From JBCCGG01 sp039029395 (GTDB taxonomy: Bacteria; Pseudomonadota; Alphaproteobacteria; Kiloniellales; JAKSDN01), in the NCBI GenBank assembly GCA_039029395.1, contig JBCCGG010000027.1, positions 1-64,000 of the forward strand: 64,000 nt of DNA, written 5' to 3'. The notes beneath the pieces are model-generated. The model made no database searches. It saw nothing but the letters and a program-made list of their open reading frames with translations, and was not told the origin of the DNA. Of the stretch, positions 1-8,388 are shown in pieces; positions within the stretch are counted from its first letter, which is position 1; each line of letters starts with the position of its first letter. Both the position numbers and the translations under genes were made by a program.

Positions 1-144
1 CAGAATGATCACCGTCATCAAGAGCGGGCTGCCGTTCTCCAAGTGCAATAGCGCGCCGACCAGGACGCAAATCACCATCACCAAGGTGGCCCGCACCGTC
101 GTGATGACGCGCAGCCGCTCAAGCTGTTGGGTCAAGGTTGCCAT
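1..144 (-). CDS. FUSC-like integral membrane protein, N-terminal fragment
   Basis: Only the first 48 codons are inside the window; the gene runs off the left edge. The start is an ATG at 144 with GGGAG five bases upstream. After a short charged N-terminus (MATLTQQLERLR) there is a hydrophobic stretch ending in LENGSPLLMTVIIL. This resembles the first membrane segments of FUSC/aromatic-acid exporter proteins, which carry a similar 'L-E-(H/N)-P/S-(Y/L)-W-x-x-M-T-V' pattern. The family assignment is an inference from this short piece. It starts about 60 bases upstream of the end of the MFS gene at 202, on the same strand. Confidence 0.5.
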   Translation of the reverse strand, partial: MATLTQQLERLRVITTVRATLVMVICVLVGALLHLENGSPLLMTVIIL

Positions 145-201
145 GAAGCTCCCGCCGCTGGTCGATCGACTCCGTCATTCTGTCGAATGGGGCAGGCGAC
201 C

Positions 202-1404
202 TCAACCGGGGCGCAACAAAGGCCGCATGGCAAGCGCCAGAGGCAGGGTCATGAGCGCCAAGGATGCGATCAATAAAAGCGCCACATTGATCCCAGTGGC
301 ATCGCTGATCATGCCGAACAAAAGCGGTGACACCGCTCCCGCCCCGAGGCTCAGCGTGTAGAACAGACCGAAGGCACGGGACTGGCGCGCCGGGTCGACG
401 AAGTCGCCCACCGTGCCGTACAGCAGGGACGAAGTGCCGTTGAGCGCCAGACCGACCGCTGGCAGGATCGCCAGGCTCCAGCCGAGCGGCAGCAGCACCA
501 GGGCGCCGATGCCGAGCGCCGTCGACAGCTCGGTCAACAGCACCAGGCGGATCACGCCGACCCGCTCGGCCGCCAAGCCGCACACGAGCTTGCCGGCCGC
601 GCCGCCAGCCAGCACCAGACCGAGGGCGATGCCGACCCACTCGATATCGGCGCCCTTGGCGAGCAGGGCGAAGGGCAGAAAGGTTAGGAACCCACCGCGG
701 CACATGATGTCGAGGACACCGATCGACGACAGCAGGGTAAAGCCCAGCGGTTGGCGAAGACCCCATCCGCGCGGCATGGGCTCCTCGCTTCTAGGGTGAT
801 GCATTTGCGGCTGGCCGGCGCCAAGGCGGCCGAGCAGGACGAAAAGCGCGAGGCCCGCGAGGGCGACCAATCCGCCATAGGCAATCACGCTGCCTTGCCA
901 GGTGAACAGCACCGCGCCGAAGGCGACCAGTGGCGGAATCGCAACCTTGCCCAAGTCGCCGGCAAAATTGTAGGTGCCCAGGGCGGCCCGCCGGCTGGTC
1001 GTGCCATAGCCGCGCGAGACGATCGCCGAAGCCAAGGGGTGCTGGGCGCTGGAGGCCAGGCCCAATACGATCAAGCCGGCCACCAGCGTGCCGAATCCGC
1101 CTGCCAGTGCCAGGGCGGTCAGGGCGAGACCGGCGAGAACGGTGCTGGCGGCGAGGATCGCTCGCTCGCCCCAGCGTTCGGCCAACATCCCCAAGGGCAG
1201 CTGCAGGGAGGCCAGTGCGCTGGAGTAGCAGGTCTTGAGCAGGCCGACCTGGGCCATCGAGAGACCGAATGCCTCTGCCCACAGGGGCAGCAGCACATAG
1301 AGCGAGTCCGAGATCCCGTCGTGCACGAAGTGGGCCAGGCCGCCGGCGCCCAGGGTGCCGTGGCGGCGGGCCTTGTGGAAGGGCAGGGAAAAGGCCAAGG
1401 GCAA
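202..1404 (-). CDS. MFS transporter, fosmidomycin-resistance-like
   Basis: A 400-residue protein with about twelve hydrophobic segments, the usual length for a major facilitator. The N-terminus reads GGLAHFVHDGISDSLYVLLP, which resembles the Fsr (fosmidomycin resistance) branch, where an H-F-x-x-D element precedes the first helix. The loop between helices 2 and 3 carries G-x-L-A-E-R-W-G-E-R, the family signature that gates transport. It would act in the inner membrane as a proton-driven exporter. The substrate cannot be told from sequence. It is divergent from the hydrolase gene at 1544, with about 140 bases between for both promoters. Confidence 0.85.
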   Translation of the reverse strand: MPLAFSLPFHKARRHGTLGAGGLAHFVHDGISDSLYVLLPLWAEAFGLSMAQVGLLKTCYSSALASLQLPLGMLAERWGERAILAASTVLAGLALTALALAGGFGTLVAGLIVLGLASSAQHPLASAIVSRGYGTTSRRAALGTYNFAGDLGKVAIPPLVAFGAVLFTWQGSVIAYGGLVALAGLALFVLLGRLGAGQPQMHHPRSEEPMPRGWGLRQPLGFTLLSSIGVLDIMCRGGFLTFLPFALLAKGADIEWVGIALGLVLAGGAAGKLVCGLAAERVGVIRLVLLTELSTALGIGALVLLPLGWSLAILPAVGLALNGTSSLLYGTVGDFVDPARQSRAFGLFYTLSLGAGAVSPLLFGMISDATGINVALLLIASLALMTLPLALAMRPLLRPG

Positions 1405-1543
1405 GGCACCCCGTGCGCAAAAGACGTGGGTCGAGAGGCAACCAGATTGTGCTGGCAGATCGGGCGATTGAAGCAGACCGCGCCGCTTGGCTCAAGGGAG
1501 GCCGCGACTTGCACCTGGCCGTCGAGGCCCCATCTTGTCGGGG

Positions 1544-2902
1544 ATGGCCTCCTCTACCAGCGATCTCCTGGTCAACCAGGTCTTTCAAGGCGCCTTGGGC
1601 GAGGTTGTTCTGCGGCCTTGGTTCGATTGGGTCGCCCTGCGCTCGATCGCCCACGGCTTCCTGCCTTTGAGCCGCGCCTGGGCGGCGGCCGATGTGGCCG
1701 GCGGCCAGCCTGAGGCCTTTCGCGTCGAAGCCCCCTGCCGGGAGCTGCCGGGGCCGCTCACTGAATGGGCCCTGGCCCGCTTTGACCGAAGCAAGGCGGC
1801 CTACGATGCCTGCGTCGTGACCTGGGAGGAGACGCTGTTCGCTGACGAGGCGCTAGGCCCCGAGGCCTTGGCGGCGGCCGAGCGTCGGCGCCACGCCGCA
1901 GCCGACGGTTTCATGAAGCAGCGCGCCCTTTTCTCGCCGCTGCTGGGTTCCCTGCCGGCCGTGCGTTGGGAGGTCGGATCTCCTGCCGAGGTCGCGGCCC
2001 GCCACGGCGATCGCCTGGCCGGTCCGGCCGCGGCCTTTCCTCTGCCCGAGATGCCGGCCATCGATGAGTCTCGGGTCGTGCCGGGCGGCAATGGGATCCA
2101 GGACCACTGGCTGCGCTTTGCGTCGCCGATTCAGGGCGACAAAGCCTGGGCCCGGGTCTCGAGCCCGCTTGGGGTACAGGATCCGCCGACCCTGATTTCG
2201 CTCCACGGCATCGCCATGGAGACCGAGATGTGGCGGGGGCATCCCAACCCGGTGCTCGGCAGCAAGCTGAGACCGGTGCGCCTGATCAGCCCAGAGGGGC
2301 CGTGGCACGGCCGGCGCCGCTTGCCCGGCTGGTACGGCGGCGAGCCGGTTATCGGCCGCGGCCCGCTCGGCATGATCGAGCTGTTCCAAAGCTGGGTCGC
2401 CGAGGTCTCGGTGCTGATCCGCTGGGCGCGGGCGACCAGCCGCGGCCCGGTGGCGGTGACCGGGGTCAGCCTGGGCGCGCTGACCAGCCAGCTGGTCGCC
2501 ACCGCGTCCGTTGCATGGCCCGAGACGGCCCGGCCCGACGGTCTGCTCTTGGTCGCGACCAGTGGCGGACTGCTCGAGATCGCCGAATCGAGCAGCCTGA
2601 CCCGCGCTGTCAAGCTGCAGCCCCAGATCGCCGGACAGGGCTGGGACCGGGCGAACCTGGAGCGCTGGCTGCCCCTGCTGCAGCCCCAGGGCCCGCCGGC
2701 GATGGGCGCCGAGCGGGTGATCATGCTGATCGGCCAGAGCGACGATGTGACCCAGCATGCCGGCGGCCTTGCCTTGGCCCGGCGCTGGAAACTGCCCGAG
2801 GCCAACCTCTTCGAACGGCCCCAAGGGCATTTCTCGGTTTCCCTCGGCCTACAGCGGGACCGCGCGCCCATGGCCCGGTTGTTCCAGGTCATGGGGCTCT
2901 AA
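1544..2902 (+). CDS. alpha/beta hydrolase family protein
   Basis: A 452-residue protein read from ATG 1544; an in-frame ATG at 1487 would add 19 Arg/Pro/Gly-rich residues that look like non-coding translation. The C-terminal half has the alpha/beta hydrolase layout: a strand ending in LISLHGIAMETEMW (oxyanion-hole HG), a nucleophile elbow G-V-S-L-G near residue 308, and a late histidine in P-Q-G-H-F. The N-terminal ~170 residues match no domain I recognise. Natural substrate unknown; no signal peptide is seen, so it is probably cytoplasmic. It ends 37 bases before mnmA and may be cotranscribed with it. Confidence 0.75.
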   Translation: MASSTSDLLVNQVFQGALGEVVLRPWFDWVALRSIAHGFLPLSRAWAAADVAGGQPEAFRVEAPCRELPGPLTEWALARFDRSKAAYDACVVTWEETLFADEALGPEALAAAERRRHAAADGFMKQRALFSPLLGSLPAVRWEVGSPAEVAARHGDRLAGPAAAFPLPEMPAIDESRVVPGGNGIQDHWLRFASPIQGDKAWARVSSPLGVQDPPTLISLHGIAMETEMWRGHPNPVLGSKLRPVRLISPEGPWHGRRRLPGWYGGEPVIGRGPLGMIELFQSWVAEVSVLIRWARATSRGPVAVTGVSLGALTSQLVATASVAWPETARPDGLLLVATSGGLLEIAESSSLTRAVKLQPQIAGQGWDRANLERWLPLLQPQGPPAMGAERVIMLIGQSDDVTQHAGGLALARRWKLPEANLFERPQGHFSVSLGLQRDRAPMARLFQVMGL

Positions 2903-2939
2903 ACTTGCGCTGGGGCAGGGGAGGCGCTATCTCCCCACC

Positions 2940-4076
2940 ATGAGCGCGCAGCTAAACTCTTTGGGCCTGGCCAAGGCGCCGGCCGAGACCCGCGTGGTGG
3001 TCGCCATGTCGGGCGGCGTGGATTCCTCGGTGACCGCCGCCCTACTGGCCGGCGAAGGCTACGACGTGGTCGGCATCACCTTGCAGCTCTACGACCACGG
3101 CCAGGCGGTCGGGCGCAAGGGCGCCTGCTGCGCCGGCCAGGACATCTACGACGCCAAGCGGGTCGCCGAACGCCTCGGCATTCCCCACTACGTGCTGGAC
3201 TACGAAAGCCGCTTTCGGGCCGCGGTGATCGACGACTTCGCCGACAGCTACCTGGCGGGCCAAACCCCGATCCCCTGCGTGCGCTGCAACCAGACGGTCA
3301 AGTTCCGCGACCTGCTGGCGACCGCACAAGACCTGGGCGCGGAGGCGCTGGCGACCGGCCACTACGTGGCGCGCCAGGTGGGCCCAGATGGCGCCGAGCT
3401 GCACCGGGCGGCCGACCCTGCGCGCGACCAGAGCTATTTCCTTTTCGCGACCACCAAAGAACAGCTTGCCCTGCTGCGTTTTCCGCTCGGCGCCAAGCTC
3501 AAGGGCGAGATCCGCGAGATCGCGGAAAAGCTGGCGCTGCCGGTCGCCCACAAGCCGGACAGTCAGGATATCTGCTTCGTGCCCAACGGCTCTTACGCCG
3601 AGGTGGTCAAGAAGCTGCGCCCTGGCGCCGCCGATCCAGGCGAGATTGTCGATCTGGGCGGCCGGGTGCTGGGCCGCCATGAAGGCATCATCCACTACAC
3701 CATCGGTCAGCGCCGGGGCCTGGGCATCGGCGGCATCGAAGAGCCGATCTACGTGGTGCGCCTGGAGCCCGAGAGCCGGCGCGTTGTGGTCGGCCCGCGC
3801 GCGGCGCTGGCCTGCCAGACGGTTTATGTCGACGAGGTCAATTGGCTGGCCGGCGATAAGCCGGGGCCCGAGGGCCGCGTCGTTCAAGCCAAGCTACGCT
3901 CGACCCAAGACCCGGTTCCGGCGCGACTTTGGCTAAGCGAGGAGGGCGGCGCTGAGCTGCGCCTGGACCAGCCTCAATACGGCGTGGCGCCGGGCCAGGC
4001 GGCGGTCGTCTACGACGGCTCCAGGGTGCTCGGCGGCGGCTGGATCCTAGCGGCTGAAGGAGCGCTTGCGGCATGA
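2940..4076 (+). CDS. mnmA: tRNA-specific 2-thiouridylase MnmA
   Basis: MnmA adenylates and thiolates U34 of the tRNAs for Lys, Glu and Gln, taking sulfur from a cysteine desulfurase relay. The 378-residue product has the PP-loop SGGVDSS at residues 24-30, the first catalytic cysteine in T-P-I-P-C-V-R-C-N and the second in S-Q-D-I-C-F-V-P, followed by the H-Y-T-I-G-Q-R-R-G-L-G-I region that binds tRNA. The start is ATG 2940; the longer open frame from 2757 overlaps the hydrolase and is spurious. The stop codon overlaps the next start (ATGA at 4073), showing translational coupling. Confidence 0.96.
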   Translation: MSAQLNSLGLAKAPAETRVVVAMSGGVDSSVTAALLAGEGYDVVGITLQLYDHGQAVGRKGACCAGQDIYDAKRVAERLGIPHYVLDYESRFRAAVIDDFADSYLAGQTPIPCVRCNQTVKFRDLLATAQDLGAEALATGHYVARQVGPDGAELHRAADPARDQSYFLFATTKEQLALLRFPLGAKLKGEIREIAEKLALPVAHKPDSQDICFVPNGSYAEVVKKLRPGAADPGEIVDLGGRVLGRHEGIIHYTIGQRRGLGIGGIEEPIYVVRLEPESRRVVVGPRAALACQTVYVDEVNWLAGDKPGPEGRVVQAKLRSTQDPVPARLWLSEEGGAELRLDQPQYGVAPGQAAVVYDGSRVLGGGWILAAEGALAA

Positions 4077-4957
4077 GCATCCTGTTCGATGTCACCAACG
4101 AGTTCGACCGCCTGGCCCATGTGGTCATGGGCACGGCTGAGGGATATCACCGGGACTCCTCCCAGGTGGAGATCGTCAACGGTACCCAGCAGCGCACCGT
4201 CGATGCCGCGGGCCATCCGACGGAAGCAGGCTTGCTGCCCGAGTTCGCGGCCTTTCGCGCGGCCATGGAAGCGGCCGGCGTCACGGTTCATCAGCCGGAG
4301 CTGGCGCCGAACTCCGTGCAAGACCAGACCTGCCCACGGGACATCGGCTTCGTGATCGGCGAGGTCTTCGTCGCCGCCGGCATGCGCAACCAGAGCCGCA
4401 TCGAGGAGCTGGACGGAATCCGTCACCTGCTGGCGGATTGCGTTGGGCCGGCGCTTGAGGTGCCGGCCGGCGTTGCCCTGGAGGGCGGCGACGTGGTGGT
4501 CGACGGCGACCATGTCTTCGTCGGCTTCGGACAGCGCAGCGATCCCGAGGGGCTGGACTTCCTGCGGGCGAAGTTCGGCGAGGCTTTCGAGATCGTGCCT
4601 CTGCCGCCCCGATCCCTCGCCGAGGGCGAGGACGTGCTTCATTTGGATTGCGCGTTCAACCCGCTCGGGCTCGGCCACGCGCTGATTTATCCCGACGGCC
4701 TGGCGGAGATTCCCGCAATCGTGCGGGACAAGTTCTCCTGGATCGAGGTGACTCAGACCGAAGCCACGGCCCTTGCGACCAACGTACTGTCGGTCGCGCC
4801 GGACAAGATCATTGCCCGGGCCGGGCCCGACTGCGCCCGGGTCAACGGAGAGCTGCGCAAGGCCGGCTACGACGTGACCGAGGTCGCCTTCGACGGCGTG
4901 CCGAGCACCGGCGGCTCCTTCCGCTGCGCGACCATGCCCCTGCGGCGCGTTCGCTAA
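4073..4957 (+). CDS. dimethylargininase-like amidinotransferase family protein
   Basis: A 294-residue enzyme of the guanidino-group-modifying superfamily (arginine deiminase/DDAH). Visible signature elements in order: Q-D-Q-T-C-P-R-D-I-G-F near residue 87, E-G-G-D-V-V-V-D near 140, the general-base histidine in V-L-H-L-D-C-A-F-N-P-L, and the nucleophilic cysteine in G-G-S-F-R-C-A-T-M-P-L near the C-terminus. The full Cys-His set suggests an active hydrolase acting on methylated arginine or a related guanidine. It overlaps mnmA by four bases. The convergent dioxygenase gene begins its stop within its last codons. The exact substrate is inferred. Confidence 0.85.
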   Translation: MSILFDVTNEFDRLAHVVMGTAEGYHRDSSQVEIVNGTQQRTVDAAGHPTEAGLLPEFAAFRAAMEAAGVTVHQPELAPNSVQDQTCPRDIGFVIGEVFVAAGMRNQSRIEELDGIRHLLADCVGPALEVPAGVALEGGDVVVDGDHVFVGFGQRSDPEGLDFLRAKFGEAFEIVPLPPRSLAEGEDVLHLDCAFNPLGLGHALIYPDGLAEIPAIVRDKFSWIEVTQTEATALATNVLSVAPDKIIARAGPDCARVNGELRKAGYDVTEVAFDGVPSTGGSFRCATMPLRRVR

Positions 4958-5811
4958 TGCTTGGCCTGTTGGTCGAAGAAGGACGCCTTTTGCGGATACT
5001 CCGGGATCGCCATCTCAAAGGCCGTTGAGCGCACTTTGCCCGTTGCCTTGCCGCGCACCACCTCGCCCTCGAACCGGCTGGGGATGTGGTTGACGATCAA
5101 GGGCACGGCATCCTCGGCGGCATACTCGACAATGTAGAGCGTTCGGGGTAACGCCGACCGGTTGGCCGTGGAGCCGTGCAGCAAGCGGGTGTGCATGATG
5201 CAGGCAGTGCCGGCAGGCCCGGTGCAGAGAACCGACTGCTGCCGCATTTCGGTTGCGATGTCGTCCGATACCGCGCCGGTGAAAACGCCGTCATGCCAAT
5301 GGTCGAACAGCGGCCCCCGGTGAGTCTTCGGGATGACCTCAAGTGGGCCATTTTGCTCCGTCACGTCATCCAGGAAGATGAGGACCGCCGCGAGATCATC
5401 ATTCGAGTGAGGCTCGAAGAGGAAATCCTGGTGATACTTGACCTCGGTCGCCGCGCCCGGAAGCTTGGAGTTTACCTTCGCATTGTTGAACTTGATGTTT
5501 GGCCCATAGATCTCGGTCAGCATGTCCAAGGCTCTGTTATCGCGCATCACGTTCAGATAAGCGTCGGAGATCTCTTGCGGCGACGAAACCCGGCGCAGCG
5601 CCGGCGATGCGCTGGAATGACCAGGCTCGAGATCGAAACGGGGGCGGCCATCGATCGTCTCGCCGTAGGCCGCGGTGTTGCCGCGGCTCTCCTCGATCCA
5701 GGATGCAAAGTCCGCGCGGAGACCGGCAAGCTGGTCCGGCGTCACGGCCTCCTCGATGACGAGAAAGCCGTTGTCGTGGAAGCTCTTAACTGCATCGTCG
5801 ATCAGTTTCAT
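4954..5811 (-). CDS. phytanoyl-CoA dioxygenase (PhyH) family protein
   Basis: A non-heme Fe(II)/2-oxoglutarate oxygenase of 285 residues. It opens in the way usual for PhyH proteins (M-K-L-I-D-D-A-V-x-x-F-x-x-N-G-F-L-V). The iron ligands are H-Q-D in VKYHQDFLFEPH and the distal histidine in R-L-L-H-G-S, with an arginine some ten residues later in P-R-T-L-Y for 2-oxoglutarate. ATG 5811 is chosen by homology to this opening. An upstream ATG at 5862, lying five bases after the pcp stop, would add 17 residues and cannot be excluded. Neither start has a strong ribosome-binding site. Same strand and close spacing suggest an operon with pcp. Substrate unknown. Confidence 0.85.
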   Translation of the reverse strand: MKLIDDAVKSFHDNGFLVIEEAVTPDQLAGLRADFASWIEESRGNTAAYGETIDGRPRFDLEPGHSSASPALRRVSSPQEISDAYLNVMRDNRALDMLTEIYGPNIKFNNAKVNSKLPGAATEVKYHQDFLFEPHSNDDLAAVLIFLDDVTEQNGPLEVIPKTHRGPLFDHWHDGVFTGAVSDDIATEMRQQSVLCTGPAGTACIMHTRLLHGSTANRSALPRTLYIVEYAAEDAVPLIVNHIPSRFEGEVVRGKATGKVRSTAFEMAIPEYPQKASFFDQQAKH

Positions 5812-5867
5812 GTTGCTTCTGCCAAGGTGGTAGATCGATATCGAATTCGCTTGCCCCGACATTGCCG

Positions 5868-6536
5868 TCAGATCTGCAAGCGCGAGGCGATCGGGTCGTC
5901 GGTGTCCTCCGGATGGGCCGCGATCGCAGTAATCGAAACACGCAGGCCTTCGGCCGCGGTCTCGAGCGACATACTGGGCGCTCCCAGGTTCTGCTCTAGG
6001 GCCGCGACCTCGGGCAGGTGGGGCAGGTGCACCCAGCCGGCCCGTAAGCGCGAGCCCTCTTGCGCGATGTGGTGGAGAATGCCGTACATCAGGTGATTGC
6101 AGCAGAAGGTGCCGGCGGCATCGGAGATGTCGGCCGGTATGCCGGCGTCGCGCATGGCCCGCACCATGGCGCGGATCGGCAGGCGCGAGAGGTAGGCGGC
6201 CGGCCCCTCCGGCGCGGTCGGCGTGTCTTGCAAGAGTTGGCCGGCGTTGTCGCGCAGGCCATAGCGGGAGCCGTCGTTGAGATTCTGGGCGATGCGCTCG
6301 ACCGTGATCATGGCGCGGCCGCCGTACTCGCCCATCATCACGACCGCGTCGGGCCGAAGCTCGGCGATCGCGGTTTTGACCACCTCGATGCAGGTGAAGA
6401 AGGTGTTTGGGATGACGCGCCCAACGATCTTTGCGCCGGCGATCTCCTCACCGTCAAGGAGCCTGGCCACCTGTTCGGCGGGATTGACCGGCGTCGTGCC
6501 AAAAGCCTCGAAGCCGGTCAGCAAGAGGCGCTCCAT
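5868..6536 (-). CDS. pcp: pyroglutamyl-peptidase I (family C15)
   Basis: A 222-residue cytoplasmic cysteine peptidase that removes N-terminal pyroglutamate from peptides. The N-terminus L-L-T-G-F-E-A-F-G is the family hallmark. The catalytic glutamate lies in the M-G-E-Y-G-G-R region, the nucleophile in G-T-F-C-C-N-H-L-M-Y near residue 150, and the histidine in W-V-H-L-P-H-L-P-E. Length and all three catalytic positions fit the family. It sits upstream of the PhyH-like gene on the minus strand, with only a few bases or about 57 between them depending on that gene's start. Confidence 0.93.
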   Translation of the reverse strand: MERLLLTGFEAFGTTPVNPAEQVARLLDGEEIAGAKIVGRVIPNTFFTCIEVVKTAIAELRPDAVVMMGEYGGRAMITVERIAQNLNDGSRYGLRDNAGQLLQDTPTAPEGPAAYLSRLPIRAMVRAMRDAGIPADISDAAGTFCCNHLMYGILHHIAQEGSRLRAGWVHLPHLPEVAALEQNLGAPSMSLETAAEGLRVSITAIAAHPEDTDDPIASRLQI

Positions 6537-6624
6537 GGGCCGGGTTCCTTCAATGGGCTACAGACCAGAGGCGACCTTAGGGCCGTGTCCGATTATGGGC
6601 AAGCGACCCCGCCGCGCAGCCCAA

Positions 6625-7464
6625 TCACGTCCCCAGCGCATCTCGCACCAGGCCTTGGAAGTGCGCCACCGCGTGCTCGCTCTTCTCGCTGCGTGCCCGG
6701 TCGATCATCAGTGCGCCGTCGCCGTAGCCCCGGTTCGCGAGGCCGCGCTGAACCGCCTCCACCAGGCGCCAGTCCTCGGCGACCGTGTTGGCCAGATGCA
6801 GCGCGCCGATCTCTTCCAGCTGGGCGGCCGGCACGTCGGGCGCGCCGTACCAGGCGATGGTCTGGCGGGTCGTTCCGGTGTCGAGCGGGGCCCAATGGTA
6901 GATGTCCAAGTAGCCGCCCGGATAGACCTCCAGCGCGAAGTTGGGCCAGAGGTACCAGGACGCGAAGTCGCCGCCCCGGGGCGTCGCGTCGGCGTCCATG
7001 CCGTAGGCGACCTCACTGGCCGGGCGGCCCCGGCAGCTGTGGCGTTGCAGCAGGCCGCCGGTCTCGATGCGGTAGCTCGCCATGTCGAACACCCCCTCGG
7101 CCAGGAAGGGATGGGCGACGGCGCAGTGGTAGCATTCCGAGTAGTTCTCGACTGCGACTTTCCAGTTGCAGGCCAGGTCTTGGGTCGAATGGTGGCGCCG
7201 AACCCAGTTGCGCGCGCCCGGCGCATAGCCCGCGATCTCCTGCTCGATCGGCCCAAAGAGTGTGGCCATGGCGGGCGCCCCGGAATCCCGGTTGATAAAG
7301 ACGAAACCGGCCAGCGTCTCGAGCTTTGCAGCGTCTAGACCCTCTTGCTCCTCCAGCTCGCTTTCGTGGCAAAGATATTGCCAAGTGGCGCCGAAGATCG
7401 CCTCCGCTTCCCGGGCAAAAGGCGCCGCCTCCGTGTAGTGCCGAGCGCTGAGCGGCTCGCTCAA
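6625..7464 (-). CDS. ring-hydroxylating oxygenase alpha subunit lacking the Rieske domain
   Basis: The C-terminal catalytic domain is normal: C-N-W-K-V-A-V-E-N-Y-S-E-C-Y-H-C-A-V-A-H-P gives the His-x4-His iron pair, and the third ligand Asp is in V-A-E-D-W-R-L-V. The N-terminus also looks normal (L-S-A-R-H-Y-T-E ... I-F-G-A-T-W-Q-Y-L-C-H-E-S-E-L). The reading frame then passes directly from ELEEQEG to L-E-T-L-A-G-F-V-F-I-N, missing the roughly 80 residues that hold the Cys-x-His/Cys-x2-His 2Fe-2S site. I start it at TTG 7464, which has GGAGGG just upstream; no ATG is in frame until past the gap except a remote one at 7689. Length is about 279 residues against 350-400 for the family. Confidence 0.75.
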   Translation of the reverse strand: MSEPLSARHYTEAAPFAREAEAIFGATWQYLCHESELEEQEGLDAAKLETLAGFVFINRDSGAPAMATLFGPIEQEIAGYAPGARNWVRRHHSTQDLACNWKVAVENYSECYHCAVAHPFLAEGVFDMASYRIETGGLLQRHSCRGRPASEVAYGMDADATPRGGDFASWYLWPNFALEVYPGGYLDIYHWAPLDTGTTRQTIAWYGAPDVPAAQLEEIGALHLANTVAEDWRLVEAVQRGLANRGYGDGALMIDRARSEKSEHAVAHFQGLVRDALGT

Positions 7465-7680
7465 GAGTCCCTCCACAGGCTGGCCGCCTCGACATCCTCG
7501 CGATTGAGCGGCTGGGCGACCATAGGGGTGCCTCTGGCCGCCGGCAAGCGAACCGTCCCGCGAGGCAACGGCTGGATTCCAATCTCTTGCAACCTGTGGC
7601 CTGAGTACCCGGCCTCTAACCGCTTGAATCACCGAACGTCTTGACTTATAGAACCGCGATCTCCGCGGCAGAATTCGTAG

Positions 7681-7908
7681 ATGTGGCAAGAGATGACAGA
7701 TAACACGACGGCGAAAAGCGACTCAAAGGCGGCTTCCAAGACTGAGACGGCAAGCGAGGGGGACTCCGGCAAGAAGGCCGAGAGCTCGGCGTCGGACGCG
7801 TCCAAGGGCTACAGCCGCGGCGAGAATCAGAAGCTGGTGACCGAAGCCTACCGTAACAATTGGAACGATATTTTCGGCAAGAAGCCGCGCCGCAGGTCAA
7901 AGAGATAG
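7681..7908 (+). CDS. small conserved-looking hydrophilic protein
   Basis: A 75-residue protein with a low-complexity Ser/Ala/Lys/Glu/Asp-rich N-terminal half and a defined C-terminus, Y-R-N-N-W-N-D-I-F-G-K-K followed by basic residues. Short proteins with this 'YRxNWxxIFGKK'-like tail occur in alphaproteobacteria, from memory; the function is unknown to me. A second ATG at 7693 would drop four residues; neither start has a convincing ribosome-binding site. It stands alone, divergent from the truncated oxygenase. Confidence 0.6.
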   Translation: MWQEMTDNTTAKSDSKAASKTETASEGDSGKKAESSASDASKGYSRGENQKLVTEAYRNNWNDIFGKKPRRRSKR

Positions 7909-8042
7909 ACCTTAAGCGCAATTCCGGTGACGGCGTGGCGGCCCTGGGCGCTCTAGGAATGGGGCTCGATTGGGTGTAGCATCGATCGATGAGGCGTGGG
8001 CCGTTCACTGAACGGCGCCGTTCGCTTCGGATAGGAGTCCCG

Positions 8043-8321
8043 ATGGACCCCGTAAGCCAGATTATCGTTCTGTGCATTGGCAACGTGGTGGCTTGGCTCG
8101 CCGCGATCTACGGCAAGGATGCGCTGCGCGGCCTGATCGGAAATGTCGTAATCAGCGCCCTCGGTGCCTTCGTCGGTAGGTACTTGTCCTTAAGGCTTCT
8201 ACCGATCTTGGATAGGCCTGGCATGATCGTAGCGGCCTTTGTCGGCGCGATTGTCGTACTCTCCCTCGCGCGCCCTCGGATTTGGCGTGGACCGCCCTCC
8301 GGGTCGTCGAACCACGCCTAA
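8043..8321 (+). CDS. small membrane protein, GlsB/YeaQ-like
   Basis: A 92-residue protein from ATG 8043, preceded by TAGGAGTCCCG. It has three hydrophobic segments; the middle carries G-L-I-G-N-V-V-I-S-A-L-G-A-F-V-G, resembling the repeated Gly-rich segments of the GlsB/YeaQ/YmgE (transglycosylase-associated) family. It is longer at the C-terminus, with an R-P-R-I-W tail. Probable inner-membrane protein of unknown role. The family link is an inference from the glycine pattern. The open frame extends upstream to 7989 but that start lacks a ribosome-binding site. Confidence 0.6.
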   Translation: MDPVSQIIVLCIGNVVAWLAAIYGKDALRGLIGNVVISALGAFVGRYLSLRLLPILDRPGMIVAAFVGAIVVLSLARPRIWRGPPSGSSNHA

Positions 8322-8388
8322 GCCGCGGGCATGCGGCAACGTGGCCGCAAAATTATCCAATGATGTTCTTGTTTCGGCTCGTCGCGCC

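Noticed and set aside
5..361. plus-strand frame over the left edge
   Set aside because: It is antisense to the FUSC-like fragment and the MFS gene, lacks a ribosome-binding site and has a Ser/Arg/Pro-rich non-protein-like composition.
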